Assembly: GCF_900166625.1 (NCBI RefSeq)
Contig: NZ_LT800499.1
Coordinates: 2,082,854-2,146,853, forward strand
Source: Halobacillus massiliensis
GTDB taxonomy: Bacteria > Bacillota > Bacilli > Bacillales > Halobacillaceae
DNA length: 64,000 nucleotides
Direction: 5' to 3'
Numbering within the stretch: position 1 is the first letter of the stretch; every line of letters begins with the position of its first letter. A program made the translations under genes and the position numbers. The notes beneath the pieces are model-generated. The model had not been told where the DNA came from. It saw only the letters and a list, made by a program, of their open reading frames with translations, and ran no database searches. This document shows positions 9,130-18,801 of the stretch, one piece after another.

Positions 9130-10491
9130 TTAACCTAATACTTTTTTGATGACTTTTAAGCCTATTTGAGAGCCGGGATAACGAAAATTCTGGTCAAATT
9201 TAGTAGTCTGCTTAGTAATGCCCTTTTCATGAGTAAAAGTATCAAAACTTGCCTTTCCATGATAGCTTCCAATTCCAGAGCTTCCCACCCCGCCAAAAGG
9301 CAGGTGGGGATTTAATATATGATAGAGCGTGTCATTGATACATCCACCGCCAAAAGAAAGAGATTCGGTTACTTTTCTTTGGTCTTTTTCATTTTCCCCA
9401 AAGTAGTAGAGGGCAAGAGGTTTGGGCTGACTGCCGATCTGGTCGATTACTTCATCTAAGTCATCATAGGTTAGGACGGGAAGAACAGGACCGAAAATTT
9501 CATCCGCCATTATTTTGTCCGTCCAAGTTACCTGATCAATAACCGTGGGTTCAATTTTTAGATTTTTAGAATCTATACGTCCGCCGACCAGGATGTTACC
9601 ATCATCAAGCAAGCTGGAAAGCCGGTCAAAATGAGCCTTGTTGACTATTTTTACATAATCCTCGTTGAGAAGAGACTGCTCTCCGTAAAATTCATAAATA
9701 TATTTCTTAACAGCTTCTATTAAATCTTCTTTGATTTCATGGTGTACATAAAGGTAATCAGGAGCTATGCACGTCTGGCCAGCATTCAAAAATTTGCCCC
9801 ATACGATTCGCTTGGCTGCTAAATTTACAGATGCATCTTTATGAACAATCGCCGGACTCTTTCCACCGAGTTCAAGAGTAATTGGAATCAGCTGTTCACC
9901 GGCCTTTTTCATAATTTCTTTGCCTACTGGTACACTTCCTGTAAAAAAAACGTAATCTAATGGCTGTTCCATCAATTCCTGGGTTACTTCTTTTCCACCT
10001 TCAACTACTGCAATTAAGTGACTTGGGAAGTATTGCTCAACCATTCTTTTTATTACCCAGGAAACAGTAGGAGTGAGCTCGGAAGGCTTAATAATTACTG
10101 TATTTCCACTAGCAATCGCACCAATTACGGGCGCAAGGGCCAACTGGAATGGATAATTCCATGGGGCGATGACTAAGACAGTTCCATACGGCTCTTTCAC
10201 AATATAGTTCTTTGAGCCTGTGTGGGTTAAGGGTGTTTTAACATTCGTTGGTGCCATCCATGATTTCAGATTTTTTAAATGATCTTTGATTTCCATTTTT
10301 AAAAACGCGATCTCTGCCGTATAAGCCTCATAATCTGACTTATTAAGGTCAAATTTTAGAGCTTTTAATATCGGTTCTTCAAAAGTCTCAAGCATTTTTC
10401 TAAGTTTGATTAACTGTTCTTTGCGAAACTCGTAACTTTTCGTATGACCTTCTTTAAACCAATCTTTTTGCAGCTTAACAAGCGATTGCAT
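9130..10491 (-). CDS. Aldehyde dehydrogenase, short class-3 type (YwdH-like)
   Basis: 453 residues, the length of class-3-type aldehyde dehydrogenases. It probably oxidises fatty or aromatic aldehydes with NAD(P). The catalytic Cys is in NAGQTCIAPDY, the Glu in ITLELGGKSPA, and the cofactor segment is APWNYPFQL. The start ATG overlaps the rnz stop codon by one base (TAATG), with the ribosome-binding site AAGGAGGAA inside the last codons of rnz, so translation is coupled. The true substrate cannot be read from the sequence. The closest family I recall in B. subtilis is YwdH. Confidence 0.85.
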   Translation of the reverse strand: MQSLVKLQKDWFKEGHTKSYEFRKEQLIKLRKMLETFEEPILKALKFDLNKSDYEAYTAEIAFLKMEIKDHLKNLKSWMAPTNVKTPLTHTGSKNYIVKEPYGTVLVIAPWNYPFQLALAPVIGAIASGNTVIIKPSELTPTVSWVIKRMVEQYFPSHLIAVVEGGKEVTQELMEQPLDYVFFTGSVPVGKEIMKKAGEQLIPITLELGGKSPAIVHKDASVNLAAKRIVWGKFLNAGQTCIAPDYLYVHHEIKEDLIEAVKKYIYEFYGEQSLLNEDYVKIVNKAHFDRLSSLLDDGNILVGGRIDSKNLKIEPTVIDQVTWTDKIMADEIFGPVLPVLTYDDLDEVIDQIGSQPKPLALYYFGENEKDQRKVTESLSFGGGCINDTLYHILNPHLPFGGVGSSGIGSYHGKASFDTFTHEKGITKQTTKFDQNFRYPGSQIGLKVIKKVLG

Positions 10492-11426
10492 TAAAATTCC
10501 TCCTTAATTTTGATAAGTGGATGCTGGTAAAAGTCATATGCGATAATGGTATTTGGAAAGATCTTTTTTGCCTCTTCCTCCAGCTGCCTGATGCCGTCTC
10601 CATGGTAACGGGAGGAAATGTGTGTAAGGAGCAGCTGGCCTACATGAGACTCTTTCGCCAGAGTAGCAGCCTGTTCTACTGTAGAATGGAAATAATCGTG
10701 GGCCATAGCTTCTTCATTACTGGCAAATGTACCTTCATGAACAAGCAGGTCAAACCCATACAGCGGCTCTTTAAGCTTGGATAAGAAGCGAGTATCCCCT
10801 AAAATCGCCAGTCTTCTTCCTCTTTTGGGAGGACCCGTCACTTCTGCCCGGTAAATCGTAGTACCATCGTCCAAAACTGTCTTATCCTGCTGTTTGATCT
10901 TCTGATAGAGCGGACCCGGCTGAATGCCCAGCTCTTTAAGCATATCCGGCAATAGCTCACCTAGTTTATCTTTTTCTTTAATGAAATAGCCGTAACTGTC
11001 CAGACCGTGAAGGAGACGAACAGCTTCTACTTGAAAATCATCATCTTCAAAAAGGATTCCTTCCTCAATTTCGAGGATATGGAGAGGGTATTTCAAGCGG
11101 GTGCCACTGATTCTGAGACTTACCTCAATGTATTCTTTTATACCCTTAGGTCCGTAAACAGTAACAGGGGTTTCCCCGCCCTGGAAAGAGCGGCTGCTTA
11201 ATAAACCTGGCAGCCCATATAAGTGGTCGCCGTGCAGGTGGGTGATAAATATTTTTTCAATTCTCCGCGGACGGATATTTGTTTTGAGGATTTGGTGCTG
11301 GGTGGCTTCTCCACAATCGAACACCCAAGTGGTGCCGCGTTCTTCTAACAGTCGAAGTACAAGGGAAGAAACGTTCCGTTCTTTAGAGGGTACACCTGAT
11401 CCTGTACCAAGAAAATATAATTCCAT
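10491..11426 (-). CDS. rnz: Ribonuclease Z
   Basis: 311 residues from the ATG at 11426, which follows AAGGAGGAT. The metallo-beta-lactamase fold carries the zinc motif HLHGDHLYG, the N-terminal [14 protein letters not shown] block, GDTRF, and the late LTHISSRY histidine. It cuts the 3' trailer of tRNA precursors lacking an encoded CCA. It corresponds to yqjK in B. subtilis, and the neighbouring yqj-type genes agree. It is cotranscribed and coupled with the downstream aldehyde dehydrogenase. Confidence 0.95.
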   Translation of the reverse strand: MELYFLGTGSGVPSKERNVSSLVLRLLEERGTTWVFDCGEATQHQILKTNIRPRRIEKIFITHLHGDHLYGLPGLLSSRSFQGGETPVTVYGPKGIKEYIEVSLRISGTRLKYPLHILEIEEGILFEDDDFQVEAVRLLHGLDSYGYFIKEKDKLGELLPDMLKELGIQPGPLYQKIKQQDKTVLDDGTTIYRAEVTGPPKRGRRLAILGDTRFLSKLKEPLYGFDLLVHEGTFASNEEAMAHDYFHSTVEQAATLAKESHVGQLLLTHISSRYHGDGIRQLEEEAKKIFPNTIIAYDFYQHPLIKIKEEF

Positions 11427-11537
11427 ATATGTATCCTCCTTCCTAACTATAATACCACCTAAGGGCAGCGGGTACACATAAAATACTATTCGTTAGGGAA
11501 ATCTAACTCGCCAGTAAACTGCCATAAATAAAAGAAA

Positions 11538-11563
11538 AACTGACGCTTTTTAGCGCCAGTTAA
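11538..11563 (-). terminator. Terminator of the glycerophosphodiesterase gene
   Basis: On the minus strand AACTGGCGCT / AGCGTCAGTT with an AAAA loop is followed by TTTTTCTTTTATTT. Confidence 0.75.
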
Positions 11564-11635
11564 AAGCAAGTCCGCAAATTGTTTGTCTTTTCTATGTTCC
11601 TATAATGGCTTCTTTGATTTTCAAAATTGAGGATT

Positions 11636-11785
11636 CCGTTCCGTTTACCTGAATATGTAGAAGCCGACATGGGGAACCATGGACGAACGGTAAGCTTCCA
11701 TACGCTAAAGCCTTTTGCGATCTTACCCTGTTCTTTTCTCCCATAGAAATACCAGCCGCATGGCTTTTACTCCATTAAACGAAAC
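11636..11785 (+). repeat. Diverged subfamily 2 repeat copy (D)
   Basis: GTTCCGTTTACCTG-ATATGTAGAA, GGGGAA-CCATGG-CGAACGGTAAGCTTCC and CCCTGTTCTTTTCTCCCATAG line up in order with the copy interrupted by the IS element (62256-62373). After CCCATAG the sequence diverges. The copy lacks the GACTCCT block. It is a decayed member filling most of the 11427-11844 gap, and I see no gene in it. Confidence 0.55.
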
Positions 11786-11844
11786 TGTCATTATTTCTTC
11801 CATTTTCCTGATCAAATGAGTGATAGAGGAGAGAACTTATCAGC

Positions 11845-12594
11845 TCAAAGGGTTCTGCTGTTTTGGATTTTATCCCTGTAGGCGACAGCTTGATGAGGTA
11901 CATCTGTAAAAATACCATCACAGCCAAGTCTGAAACATTTGGCCATATAACTATAGCGATTAATCGTGTAAACCCGCAGCGGCATTTTTTCTTTTTGACA
12001 CTGATCTAATAGCTTTCGATCAAGGAGACGATATTTCACATGAAGATCTGAAGCGCCGTGCTCCTGAGCAAAGTTTGGAAGGTTTCTCCGGGCCGTAGAA
12101 GTTAAAAAGGCAGTAGGGACTTTTTTATTAAGCTCATGAACTCTGGTCACACTGTTTAAGTTGAAACTGGATATGACCGTGCGATAGAGCACATCATACT
12201 TTTTAAGCAAATCCAGCACGATTTCTTCAATTTTTTTATACTCAATGACATTTGTTTTTAATTCTACATTTAATACCATAGGAAGAGGTTTAAACCAGCA
12301 AAGAAATTCTTCCAATGTTAAAATGGAACAGTCAGAATATTTTGTAGAAAACCAGCTGCCGGCATCTAGTTTTTTTATCTGCTCACCCGTATAATCCTGC
12401 ACAAATCCGGTACCATTTGTAGTACGGCGAACTGTTTCATCATGGATCAGCACAGGTATATTATCTTTAGTAAGCTGAACATCAATCTCAAGACCGTCTG
12501 CACCAGCATCACTTGCCAGCTGATAAGCCGCCATTGTATTTTCAGGGGCCATCCGGCTGGCTCCCCTATGGGCATAAATTAAAGTTTTCGCCAT
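11845..12594 (-). CDS. Glycerophosphodiester phosphodiesterase (GlpQ/YqiK family)
   Basis: 249 residues and a complete GDPD-type TIM barrel. The N-terminal AHRGASRMAPENT motif carries the catalytic histidine and metal ligands, with GADGLEIDVQLTKD and PVLIHD following. There is no signal peptide, so it should be cytoplasmic and release glycerol-3-phosphate and an alcohol from deacylated phospholipids. That matches YqiK-type proteins better than secreted GlpQ. The ribosome-binding site AGAGGTGAAA is 5 bp from the ATG. It is divergent from the yqjN-like gene. Confidence 0.88.
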   Translation of the reverse strand: MAKTLIYAHRGASRMAPENTMAAYQLASDAGADGLEIDVQLTKDNIPVLIHDETVRRTTNGTGFVQDYTGEQIKKLDAGSWFSTKYSDCSILTLEEFLCWFKPLPMVLNVELKTNVIEYKKIEEIVLDLLKKYDVLYRTVISSFNLNSVTRVHELNKKVPTAFLTSTARRNLPNFAQEHGASDLHVKYRLLDRKLLDQCQKEKMPLRVYTINRYSYMAKCFRLGCDGIFTDVPHQAVAYRDKIQNSRTL

Positions 12595-12678
12595 ACGGTT
12601 TCACCTCTTTGGACTATTAATAAGATATGATTTTGAAGGATGAATCTCAAAAAGTCAATGTAAGGGAGTTTATGTGTA

Positions 12679-14295
12679 ATGGATAAATGGCAAACGAAGC
12701 AGCAATTAACAGATCTGCTGTGTTCTTTAGTGGAATACCCAAGTGTAACAGGCACAAACGCAGAAATCGCTATCTTTGAATACTTATATTATATTTTAGA
12801 GGACAGGGATTATTATAAAAAGCAGCCTTCCCATTTAAAACTGCATCCGTTAAATGATGGTCGTCAGTTCCTTTCAGCATTGGTAAAAAACGGAGATTCA
12901 CAAGAGACGCTGGTCCTCATCGCTCACGCCGATGTAGTTTCTGTTCAGGATTACGGATCATTAATCAACCTTGCATTCTACCCGAAGGAACTTACACAAG
13001 AATTGCAAAAACATACGGAGAATCTGCCCGATGATGCTTTAAAAGACCTTCAGTCAGGAAACTGGATATTCGGGCGGGGGACGATGGATATGAAAGCAGG
13101 CTTAACGGTCCATTTATCACTGTTAGAGAAAGCGATGAATGGAGAGTTTCAAGGAAATCTGCTGCTAATAGCTGTACCGGATGAAGAAGCCAATTCAGAA
13201 GGCATGCTTGCATCGCTGCCAGTCCTTGACGAACTTCAGAAAGAACATGGGCTAACATATAAAGCTGCTGTAAATACAGAGCCGATGTTCAGTAAGTATC
13301 CTGGAGATCCTGCCTATTATATGTATACCGGCTCTATTGGAAAAGCACTTCCTGGATTTCTGTGCTACGGAAAAGAAACACACGCAGGGGAGCCTTTTGG
13401 TGGATTAAATGCAAATTTAATGATCAGTTATCTTGCTAAAGAATTAGAATTGAATGAAGCATTTATAGAAGAAGTGGATGGGGACAGAACGCCGCCGCCT
13501 ATCAGCCTCATGCAAAAAGACTTAAAGGAAGAGTATTCAGTACAGACTCCGCAGGCAGCCGTTGCAATGTACAATGTACTGTTTATGAAACAATCCGTTT
13601 ATGAAATGAATGATAAGCTATTAAATGCCGCCCAACGTGCGAAGAAGAAAATCATTGATCATTACTATAAAAAAGCAGGTTATTACTTAAAAGCAGAACA
13701 GAAGTCTGCCTTCGAACCTGACATCCAGGTTATTACTTATAAGGAACTTTATAAAGAAGCCGTAAAGCGTCATGGGGAAGAGGAAGTGAAAAGAAGAATT
13801 AACCTGCTCATTAAGCAGCGATCTCAAGGAGACAGGGATTTTTCCACTACTTTAGTTAATACACTGGCTTCATTGTGCAAAGACCTTTCACCGATGATGG
13901 TGCTTTTTTACAGCCCGCCGTTCTATCCAGCGGTTTCCTCTCATCATGACCCGCTAATTAAGAAAATTGCAGGCTTTGCCAGAGACTATGCAAAAAAAGA
14001 ATATAATGTCGACGTTCTCACTCAGGAATACTTTCCTGGATTGTCCGATTTAAGCTTTATAGGGCCTGTTACAACTTCTTCATCCATTGAACAGCTTGTC
14101 GAGCAAATGCCTATCCAGGATAAAGGATTCAGCCTGCCTTCAAATTTAATGGATTCTGTCACTATGCCGATCATTAATATTGGTCCATTAGGGAAAGATC
14201 CTCACCAGTGGACAGAACGACTCGAGTTAACCTACAGTTTTGAAAAACTGCCTGTTATTCTTACACAGTGCTGCCATCAGTTATTAAAATCATAA
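12679..14295 (+). CDS. yqjN: M20-family amidohydrolase, RocB/YqjN type
   Basis: 538 residues. M20 peptidase features include LIAHADVV, GRGTMDMKAGLTVH (bridging Asp), and PDEEANSEGM (catalytic Glu and metal ligand). Length and sequence place it with the RocB-like group, which B. subtilis holds as RocB (arginine utilisation) and YqjN. Here it is followed by yqjP- and yqjQ-like genes and lies near rnz (yqjK), so YqjN is the better match. It probably hydrolyses an N-acyl or peptide bond of an amino-acid derivative; the substrate is unknown. The ribosome-binding site is AAGGGAG. Confidence 0.75.
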   Translation: MDKWQTKQQLTDLLCSLVEYPSVTGTNAEIAIFEYLYYILEDRDYYKKQPSHLKLHPLNDGRQFLSALVKNGDSQETLVLIAHADVVSVQDYGSLINLAFYPKELTQELQKHTENLPDDALKDLQSGNWIFGRGTMDMKAGLTVHLSLLEKAMNGEFQGNLLLIAVPDEEANSEGMLASLPVLDELQKEHGLTYKAAVNTEPMFSKYPGDPAYYMYTGSIGKALPGFLCYGKETHAGEPFGGLNANLMISYLAKELELNEAFIEEVDGDRTPPPISLMQKDLKEEYSVQTPQAAVAMYNVLFMKQSVYEMNDKLLNAAQRAKKKIIDHYYKKAGYYLKAEQKSAFEPDIQVITYKELYKEAVKRHGEEEVKRRINLLIKQRSQGDRDFSTTLVNTLASLCKDLSPMMVLFYSPPFYPAVSSHHDPLIKKIAGFARDYAKKEYNVDVLTQEYFPGLSDLSFIGPVTTSSSIEQLVEQMPIQDKGFSLPSNLMDSVTMPIINIGPLGKDPHQWTERLELTYSFEKLPVILTQCCHQLLKS

Positions 14296-14298
14296 TCT

Positions 14299-14330
14299 TA
14301 AAAAGCTGTCGAAACTTCGACGGCTTTTTA
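14299..14330 (+). terminator. Terminator after yqjN-like gene
   Basis: AAAAAGC(T/C)GTCGAA stem around ACT, then CGGCTTTTTAATT. Confidence 0.82.
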
Positions 14331-14373
14331 ATTATATTCTAAGGCTGTTTTTATAGGATAGCCCAGAAAATCA

Positions 14374-14382
14374 TGCTACAAT
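14374..14382 (+). promoter_or_regulatory. Extended -10 promoter of yqjPQ
   Basis: TGCTACAAT fits an extended -10 (TGN-TACAAT). It overlaps the first ATG of the long reading frame at 14381, which argues that the real start of the next gene is the TTG at 14423. Confidence 0.5.
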
Positions 14383-14422
14383 GAGAAAAATGAACAATCA
14401 TTCATTATTGGAGGCTTTAGTA

Positions 14423-15385
14423 TTGAGAACCATTAAAGATATAATTCAACCGATAACTGTTCCGACTCCATATGCAGTAGGCGATGTCCATGCCTACTTA
14501 CTGCGAAGTGACACCGTCACCTTAATTGATGCGGGGGTAAAAACAACAGCTGCATGGGAAGCTATGAAGTCCCAGCTCAAAGAATATAACACGGGTCCGG
14601 AAGATGTGGAGCAAATTGTGCTCACCCATCATCATCCTGACCATACCGGTTTGTTAGAACGATTCCCGAATGCAAAATTATTAGGGCATGAGAAGGTTAA
14701 GCCATGGATTGAAAAAGATGAAGTCTTTATTCAAAAATACGAGAACTTTTTTAAAGAATTATATAAGGAAGCAGGAGTTCCAGAGCAATACATGGCTGCT
14801 TTGGAAGAATCAAAAAAGACTTTAAAATACATTGGTGATGGTATACTTTCTGCGCGCTTAGAGGAAGGTGACTTGATTCCTTCACACGAGGAGTGGGAGG
14901 TCATTGAAACCCCCGGTCATGCCCAAAGTCACATATCTTTATTTAGAGAAGCAGACGGTTCTTTAATTGCGGGTGATCATTTGTTATTTCACATATCTTC
15001 AAACCCACTTCTAGAACCACCTTATCTTGATGAAAATAGACGTCCACTACCTCAGGTCCAATATAGGGAGTCCCTGAAGAAGTTGTTAAATTATGAAGTA
15101 GGAGACATTTACCCAGGACATGGCAAAACCTTTAAAGAAGCACATCAGTTAATTAGGCGACGCCTAAATAAACAAGAAGAAAGAGCAAAGCAGGTAAGAA
15201 ATATGCTTATCGAAAAACCGCTGACAGCTTTTGAGGTCTGTAAGAAGCTCTTTCCAAAACATATGGAAAGCCAGTTCGGATTAACGATATCTGAAACAAT
15301 GGGGCAGCTTGATTACTTAGATTTTACTTCTCAAGTTCAATATCAATTTGATAGTGGACAGAAATTTTATTATGTAAACAGGTGA
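14423..15385 (+). CDS. yqjP: Metallo-beta-lactamase-fold hydrolase (YqjP-like)
   Basis: 320 residues from the TTG at 14423, which follows GGAGGC by 8 bp. The ATG at 14381 lies within the -10 promoter. It has the zinc motif LTHHHPDHTG, the later ETPGHAQSH, AGDHLL and YPGHG ligands, then a C-terminal winged helix (about residues 240-320) like the LACTB2 group. It is a soluble hydrolase of unknown substrate. The gene is 4 bp from the yqjQ-like reductase, the same pair as in B. subtilis, suggesting a shared pathway. Confidence 0.8.
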   Translation: MRTIKDIIQPITVPTPYAVGDVHAYLLRSDTVTLIDAGVKTTAAWEAMKSQLKEYNTGPEDVEQIVLTHHHPDHTGLLERFPNAKLLGHEKVKPWIEKDEVFIQKYENFFKELYKEAGVPEQYMAALEESKKTLKYIGDGILSARLEEGDLIPSHEEWEVIETPGHAQSHISLFREADGSLIAGDHLLFHISSNPLLEPPYLDENRRPLPQVQYRESLKKLLNYEVGDIYPGHGKTFKEAHQLIRRRLNKQEERAKQVRNMLIEKPLTAFEVCKKLFPKHMESQFGLTISETMGQLDYLDFTSQVQYQFDSGQKFYYVNR

Positions 15386-15389
15386 TTAT

Positions 15390-16184
15390 ATGAATGACAA
15401 TTTAAAAGACAAAAAAATATTAATTACAGGAGCTACGAGCGGAATTGGTTTATACTTATCGATTCATTTAGCCGGAAAAGGGGCTCAATTAATTTTAATA
15501 GCCCGTTCTACGGAAAAACTGGAGATCATTTGTCATACTTTAAGAAAAACGTATGGAGGCAAAGTTCAAGGTTATACAGCTGACTTATCAAGTGACAGAG
15601 ACTGGGAAAAAGTGCTGAAGCAAATTAATGAAGAAATCGGTGTAATAGATGTGTTAATAAATAATGCGGGGATGGGGATATTTGAGAATGTTGCTGATAG
15701 CAATTGGAAAGATATTGATCAAATGATCCAAATTAACTTCAGTGCATTAGTTAGAGCATCCCATTTTTGGATGCCGCATTTTGTGCAACGGAAAAGTGGT
15801 CATATAGTAAATATAAGTTCACAGTCAGCGAAAATGGCGACCCCTAAATCAGCTGTTTATTCGGCTACGAAGCATGCTGTTCTTGGTTTTTCTAATGCTT
15901 TAAGGATGGAAGGAGCGAAAGACGGAGTGCTAGTAACGACCGTTAATTTAGGTCCTGTAAAAACGAACTTTTTTAAACAGGCGGATCCATCAGGAAATTA
16001 TGAGAAAGCAATAGCTTCCTTAATGCTTAGTCCAAACAGTGTAGCGAGAATGATAACAAATCATTTATTTACTTCGAAACGGGAAATAAACCTGCCCATT
16101 TGGATGGAAGCTGGAAGTAAAGTGTATCAAATTATGCCTTCCCTTATAGAAAGATTGTTTGCCAGGCAGTTTGCCAGTAAATAA
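15390..16184 (+). CDS. yqjQ: Short-chain dehydrogenase (YqjQ-like)
   Basis: 264 residues. It has the Rossmann motif TGATSGIG (about residues 14-21), NNAGMG, the catalytic serine in NISSQSAK and YSATKHA (YxxxK), so all active-site residues are present. It is an NAD(P)-dependent reductase, probably acting on a ketone or alcohol; the substrate is unknown. The start ATG lies 4 bp after the yqjP stop, with the ribosome-binding site AGGTGAT inside the end of that gene. Pairing with yqjP is conserved in Bacillus. Confidence 0.83.
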   Translation: MNDNLKDKKILITGATSGIGLYLSIHLAGKGAQLILIARSTEKLEIICHTLRKTYGGKVQGYTADLSSDRDWEKVLKQINEEIGVIDVLINNAGMGIFENVADSNWKDIDQMIQINFSALVRASHFWMPHFVQRKSGHIVNISSQSAKMATPKSAVYSATKHAVLGFSNALRMEGAKDGVLVTTVNLGPVKTNFFKQADPSGNYEKAIASLMLSPNSVARMITNHLFTSKREINLPIWMEAGSKVYQIMPSLIERLFARQFASK

Positions 16185-16237
16185 TTTTTGCATGGATGAG
16201 CCTTATTTTCTAATATGGAAACAGGAGGGGATATAAG

Positions 16238-16573
16238 ATGAAGCTGACGATTACAGAAGATGCATTGAAAGAGCTAAAACAGGTAAAAACCAGCAACCAT
16301 ACCGCTCTTCGTCTCTATTACGATACGGCAGGCATGGGCTGTGGGGTCAATGGACAGCCGACTATTCGGTTTACGGATCTTGTAAGAGAAGAGAAGGATG
16401 AAACAGTGGAAAATGAAGATTTTCATGTGATTATAGATAAGCAGCAGGCTGTTTTCTTTCAAAAAGACATGAAGCTTGCTTTTACAAAGGGAACATTCAG
16501 GCTTTCCAGCCCTGAAGGAATTCTAACTCCGATCATCCCTGTGGCCAGTGTGACAAAAGAGGTATATCTATGA
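16238..16573 (+). CDS. yqkB: HesB-like fold protein (YqkB-like)
   Basis: 111 residues with the overall pattern of HesB/IscA-like biosynthesis proteins (LRLYYDTAGMGCGVNGQP, then VIIDKQQAVFF). Only one cysteine is present, so the three-cysteine Fe-S scaffold site of IscA is absent and an assembly role is doubtful. B. subtilis YqkB is of this reduced type and lies in the same region. The start follows GGAGGGGAT. It overlaps the next gene by 4 bp (ATGA), so the two are coupled. Confidence 0.65.
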   Translation: MKLTITEDALKELKQVKTSNHTALRLYYDTAGMGCGVNGQPTIRFTDLVREEKDETVENEDFHVIIDKQQAVFFQKDMKLAFTKGTFRLSSPEGILTPIIPVASVTKEVYL

Positions 16574-16794
16574 GTAATAGGAAGCGAAAAGAAGAAGAGT
16601 TACTGAGACAATCTATTAGTGAGGATATTGCGGAGAAGCTTCAAAATAAAAAGAAGCAGTTAAAGCAGCAGGAAGAAGAACGTGCGGAAAAAGAAAAGAA
16701 AAAGAGAATCCAGCAGAGAAAAAAACAGGAAGAGAATAAAAGCTTTGAGGACCTTTTCAATGAAAGTGAAATGGACTGGAAATCTTTCAAATAA
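16570..16794 (+). CDS. yqkE: YqkE-like DUF3886 protein
   Basis: 74 residues, very rich in Lys and Glu. A long charged helix or coiled coil spans about residues 5-58, and the conserved tail NKSFEDLFNESEMDWKSFK is characteristic of the DUF3886/YqkE family. Function is unknown. It is translationally coupled to the preceding gene by the ATGA overlap and ends just before a strong bidirectional terminator. Confidence 0.75.
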   Translation: MSNRKRKEEELLRQSISEDIAEKLQNKKKQLKQQEEERAEKEKKKRIQQRKKQEENKSFEDLFNESEMDWKSFK

Positions 16795-16828
16795 AACATG
16801 AACAGTACCATTTAATAAATTTATTAAT

Positions 16829-16870
16829 AAAGAAGGAACCCTATGGTTTTACACCGAGGGTTCCTTCTTT
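16829..16870. terminator. Bidirectional terminator between yqkE and the protease gene
   Basis: 14-bp stem AAAGAAGGAACCCT / AGGGTTCCTTCTTT, A-rich on the left and T-rich on the right, between two converging genes. Confidence 0.88.
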
Positions 16871-16906
16871 ATTAGCACTCTATATTATACATTTCACTCC
16901 ACAAGG

Positions 16907-18580
16907 TTATTCGGTAATGCCTACTTGATTGAGGCCGTCTTCAGTAGCCTTGGCTTCTTCGCTGCCTTCCCCGTAGATATCAACAGCAGATTGAATCAGA
17001 ACTTCTCGTGCATGGCTGAAATCAGAATTCGGTGTTAAATACTCATTTAAGGCACGGTAGTAAATTTGTCCAAGCTTTTCTTTTCCAATCTGTTCCCCTG
17101 TAATATAAGCGGCATGGTTAATAATAGAGGAGTTAATATGAACGCCTCCATTATCCAGGTTTAGTGGAAGGTCATAATATTCATCCATGTGTGAAGGATA
17201 CATACCGCTGCCATCGCCGTAAGGCACATAGGCTGCATTAACTGGATATTTGCTTGGATCGCTTAAACTGCGAAGAGAAGTTCTTCCGGAAGATTTTGCA
17301 TCTTCTCCCATAATATCTTCACCAACCTCCCAATCTTCATCATCCACTAGTGCTCCGAAAATATCTGAAAAAGCTTCATTAAGGGCGCCTGACTGGTTAC
17401 GGTATCTTAAATTAGCCGTATGTGTAGTGACACCATGGGTCATCTCATGGGCCGCAACATCCAATCCAGCCGATAACGGTACCATAAATTCTCCATCACC
17501 GTCTCCATAAGTCATATAACTGCCGTTCCAAAAGGCGTTATTATAATCTTCACCAAAATGGACAACAGACATAATGGCCATTCCTTCATCATCGATAGAA
17601 TTGCGGCCATGTTCTTCTAAATAGTAATCGTACACTTCTTCTGAGTTGTAGTGTGCGTCTACTGCAGGTCTATCGTAGTCGTCCTTAAAGGAAGCACTAT
17701 TATTCTTATAAAGCTCTGCAGAACCACTAAATTGATTTTTCATATCATATGTCATGATACCTTCTAGTCCATTATGAGTTGTATCATAAAGGTAGAATTC
17801 TGTACCCTTTGAATTTCTATCATTTTTATGACTGATATGTAAATTTCTATGTTCACCTAGTACCCCTAAACCGGCACCGTTAGCGGACTTATATTCGTCT
17901 GCATGCATGAGAGCGTTGTATTGGTCAACAATCTCACCTGATTTAGCATCGACATACACAAACCAGTTGCCTGGATCTTCTCCCATGAAGTTTACATTTA
18001 CCTTGTAGGTAAGGTAGTTCTTATCATTAAATGGATAAATTACGAGCTCTGAAGAAGGGCTTTCCACTAGATCATTCGTCGCTTTTACAGACTGTTTTGC
18101 AATGGAAATACTTTCAACTTTTGATAGGGAAGCTTTTGTAGATATATTATCCTCTTCTACAGAGTCACTAAATTGTCCGTTTACAGATTGGATCTTGTTT
18201 TCCTTGTCATAAGTAACAGCTATTTCATGTCCTTCAACGGGAACTCCATTCTTTATCTGCTGTAATTTAACATGCTTCATTTTCAAGTCATCGGTTTTTA
18301 CTTCTTTAGATTTCAAGTTCTTTTCCGGCACATTTATTTTATATTTATTACTATTTTCTTTTAAGAAATTTAAAGCATTTTGGGCATTAGCTTCATTTTG
18401 TTTCTTAGCTTGTTTTTCTTTAACGAAGAAAGGTTTACCTGTATCTGCTTTCTCTTTATTAGCCTGTGAGTATGAGGGGACGGATTGAGTACTTACTGCG
18501 TCCGACTGCAAAGGGGAAACCATGCCCATTAGAAGTGCAGAAGAAAGGACAGCTGCTGGCAATACATGTTTCTTTTTCAT
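16907..18580 (-). CDS. Secreted M4 thermolysin-like neutral protease
   Basis: 557-residue preproenzyme. A Sec signal peptide (about residues 1-28, KKKH then a hydrophobic stretch ending SDA) is followed by FTP and PepSY-type propeptide regions to about residue 225, then the catalytic domain. Zinc ligands are in VAAHEMTHGV (HExxH) and GALNEAFSDIFG, and the active-site loop is GGVHINSSIINHAAY. It secretes as a calcium/zinc endopeptidase of the bacillolysin type. The ribosome-binding site AGGAGG precedes the ATG. It stands alone on the minus strand inside an otherwise B. subtilis-like yqk gene order, so it is probably an insertion. Confidence 0.93.
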   Translation of the reverse strand: MKKKHVLPAAVLSSALLMGMVSPLQSDAVSTQSVPSYSQANKEKADTGKPFFVKEKQAKKQNEANAQNALNFLKENSNKYKINVPEKNLKSKEVKTDDLKMKHVKLQQIKNGVPVEGHEIAVTYDKENKIQSVNGQFSDSVEEDNISTKASLSKVESISIAKQSVKATNDLVESPSSELVIYPFNDKNYLTYKVNVNFMGEDPGNWFVYVDAKSGEIVDQYNALMHADEYKSANGAGLGVLGEHRNLHISHKNDRNSKGTEFYLYDTTHNGLEGIMTYDMKNQFSGSAELYKNNSASFKDDYDRPAVDAHYNSEEVYDYYLEEHGRNSIDDEGMAIMSVVHFGEDYNNAFWNGSYMTYGDGDGEFMVPLSAGLDVAAHEMTHGVTTHTANLRYRNQSGALNEAFSDIFGALVDDEDWEVGEDIMGEDAKSSGRTSLRSLSDPSKYPVNAAYVPYGDGSGMYPSHMDEYYDLPLNLDNGGVHINSSIINHAAYITGEQIGKEKLGQIYYRALNEYLTPNSDFSHAREVLIQSAVDIYGEGSEEAKATEDGLNQVGITE

Positions 18581-18769
18581 AAAATTCCTCCTAAGATATA
18601 ATAAAACAATTATAGAAAAATATAGAAAATAACTATAGAGTATTTTGAACTGTTTATTAATTTAGAAAATTATTAATATTTCCAACTATTGTAGGTTGAT
18701 CGTTAGTTTAAGAGATCTTAAGTTTGAAAAATCATTTCAGAGAAAAAAAGTAAATAATCTTTAAGTAGG

Positions 18770-18790
18770 AAATTTCGTATTACGAAATTT
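18770..18790. repeat. Perfect 21-bp palindrome upstream of the protease gene
   Basis: Arms of 10 bp, AAATTTCGTA and its complement, surround a single T. It lies about 190 bp upstream of the protease start and 55 bp after the convergent-side yqkF stop. It could be an operator for a dimeric regulator or a weak hairpin. I cannot assign it to a known regulator. Confidence 0.45.
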
Positions 18791-18801
18791 TATATAAAAA
18801 T

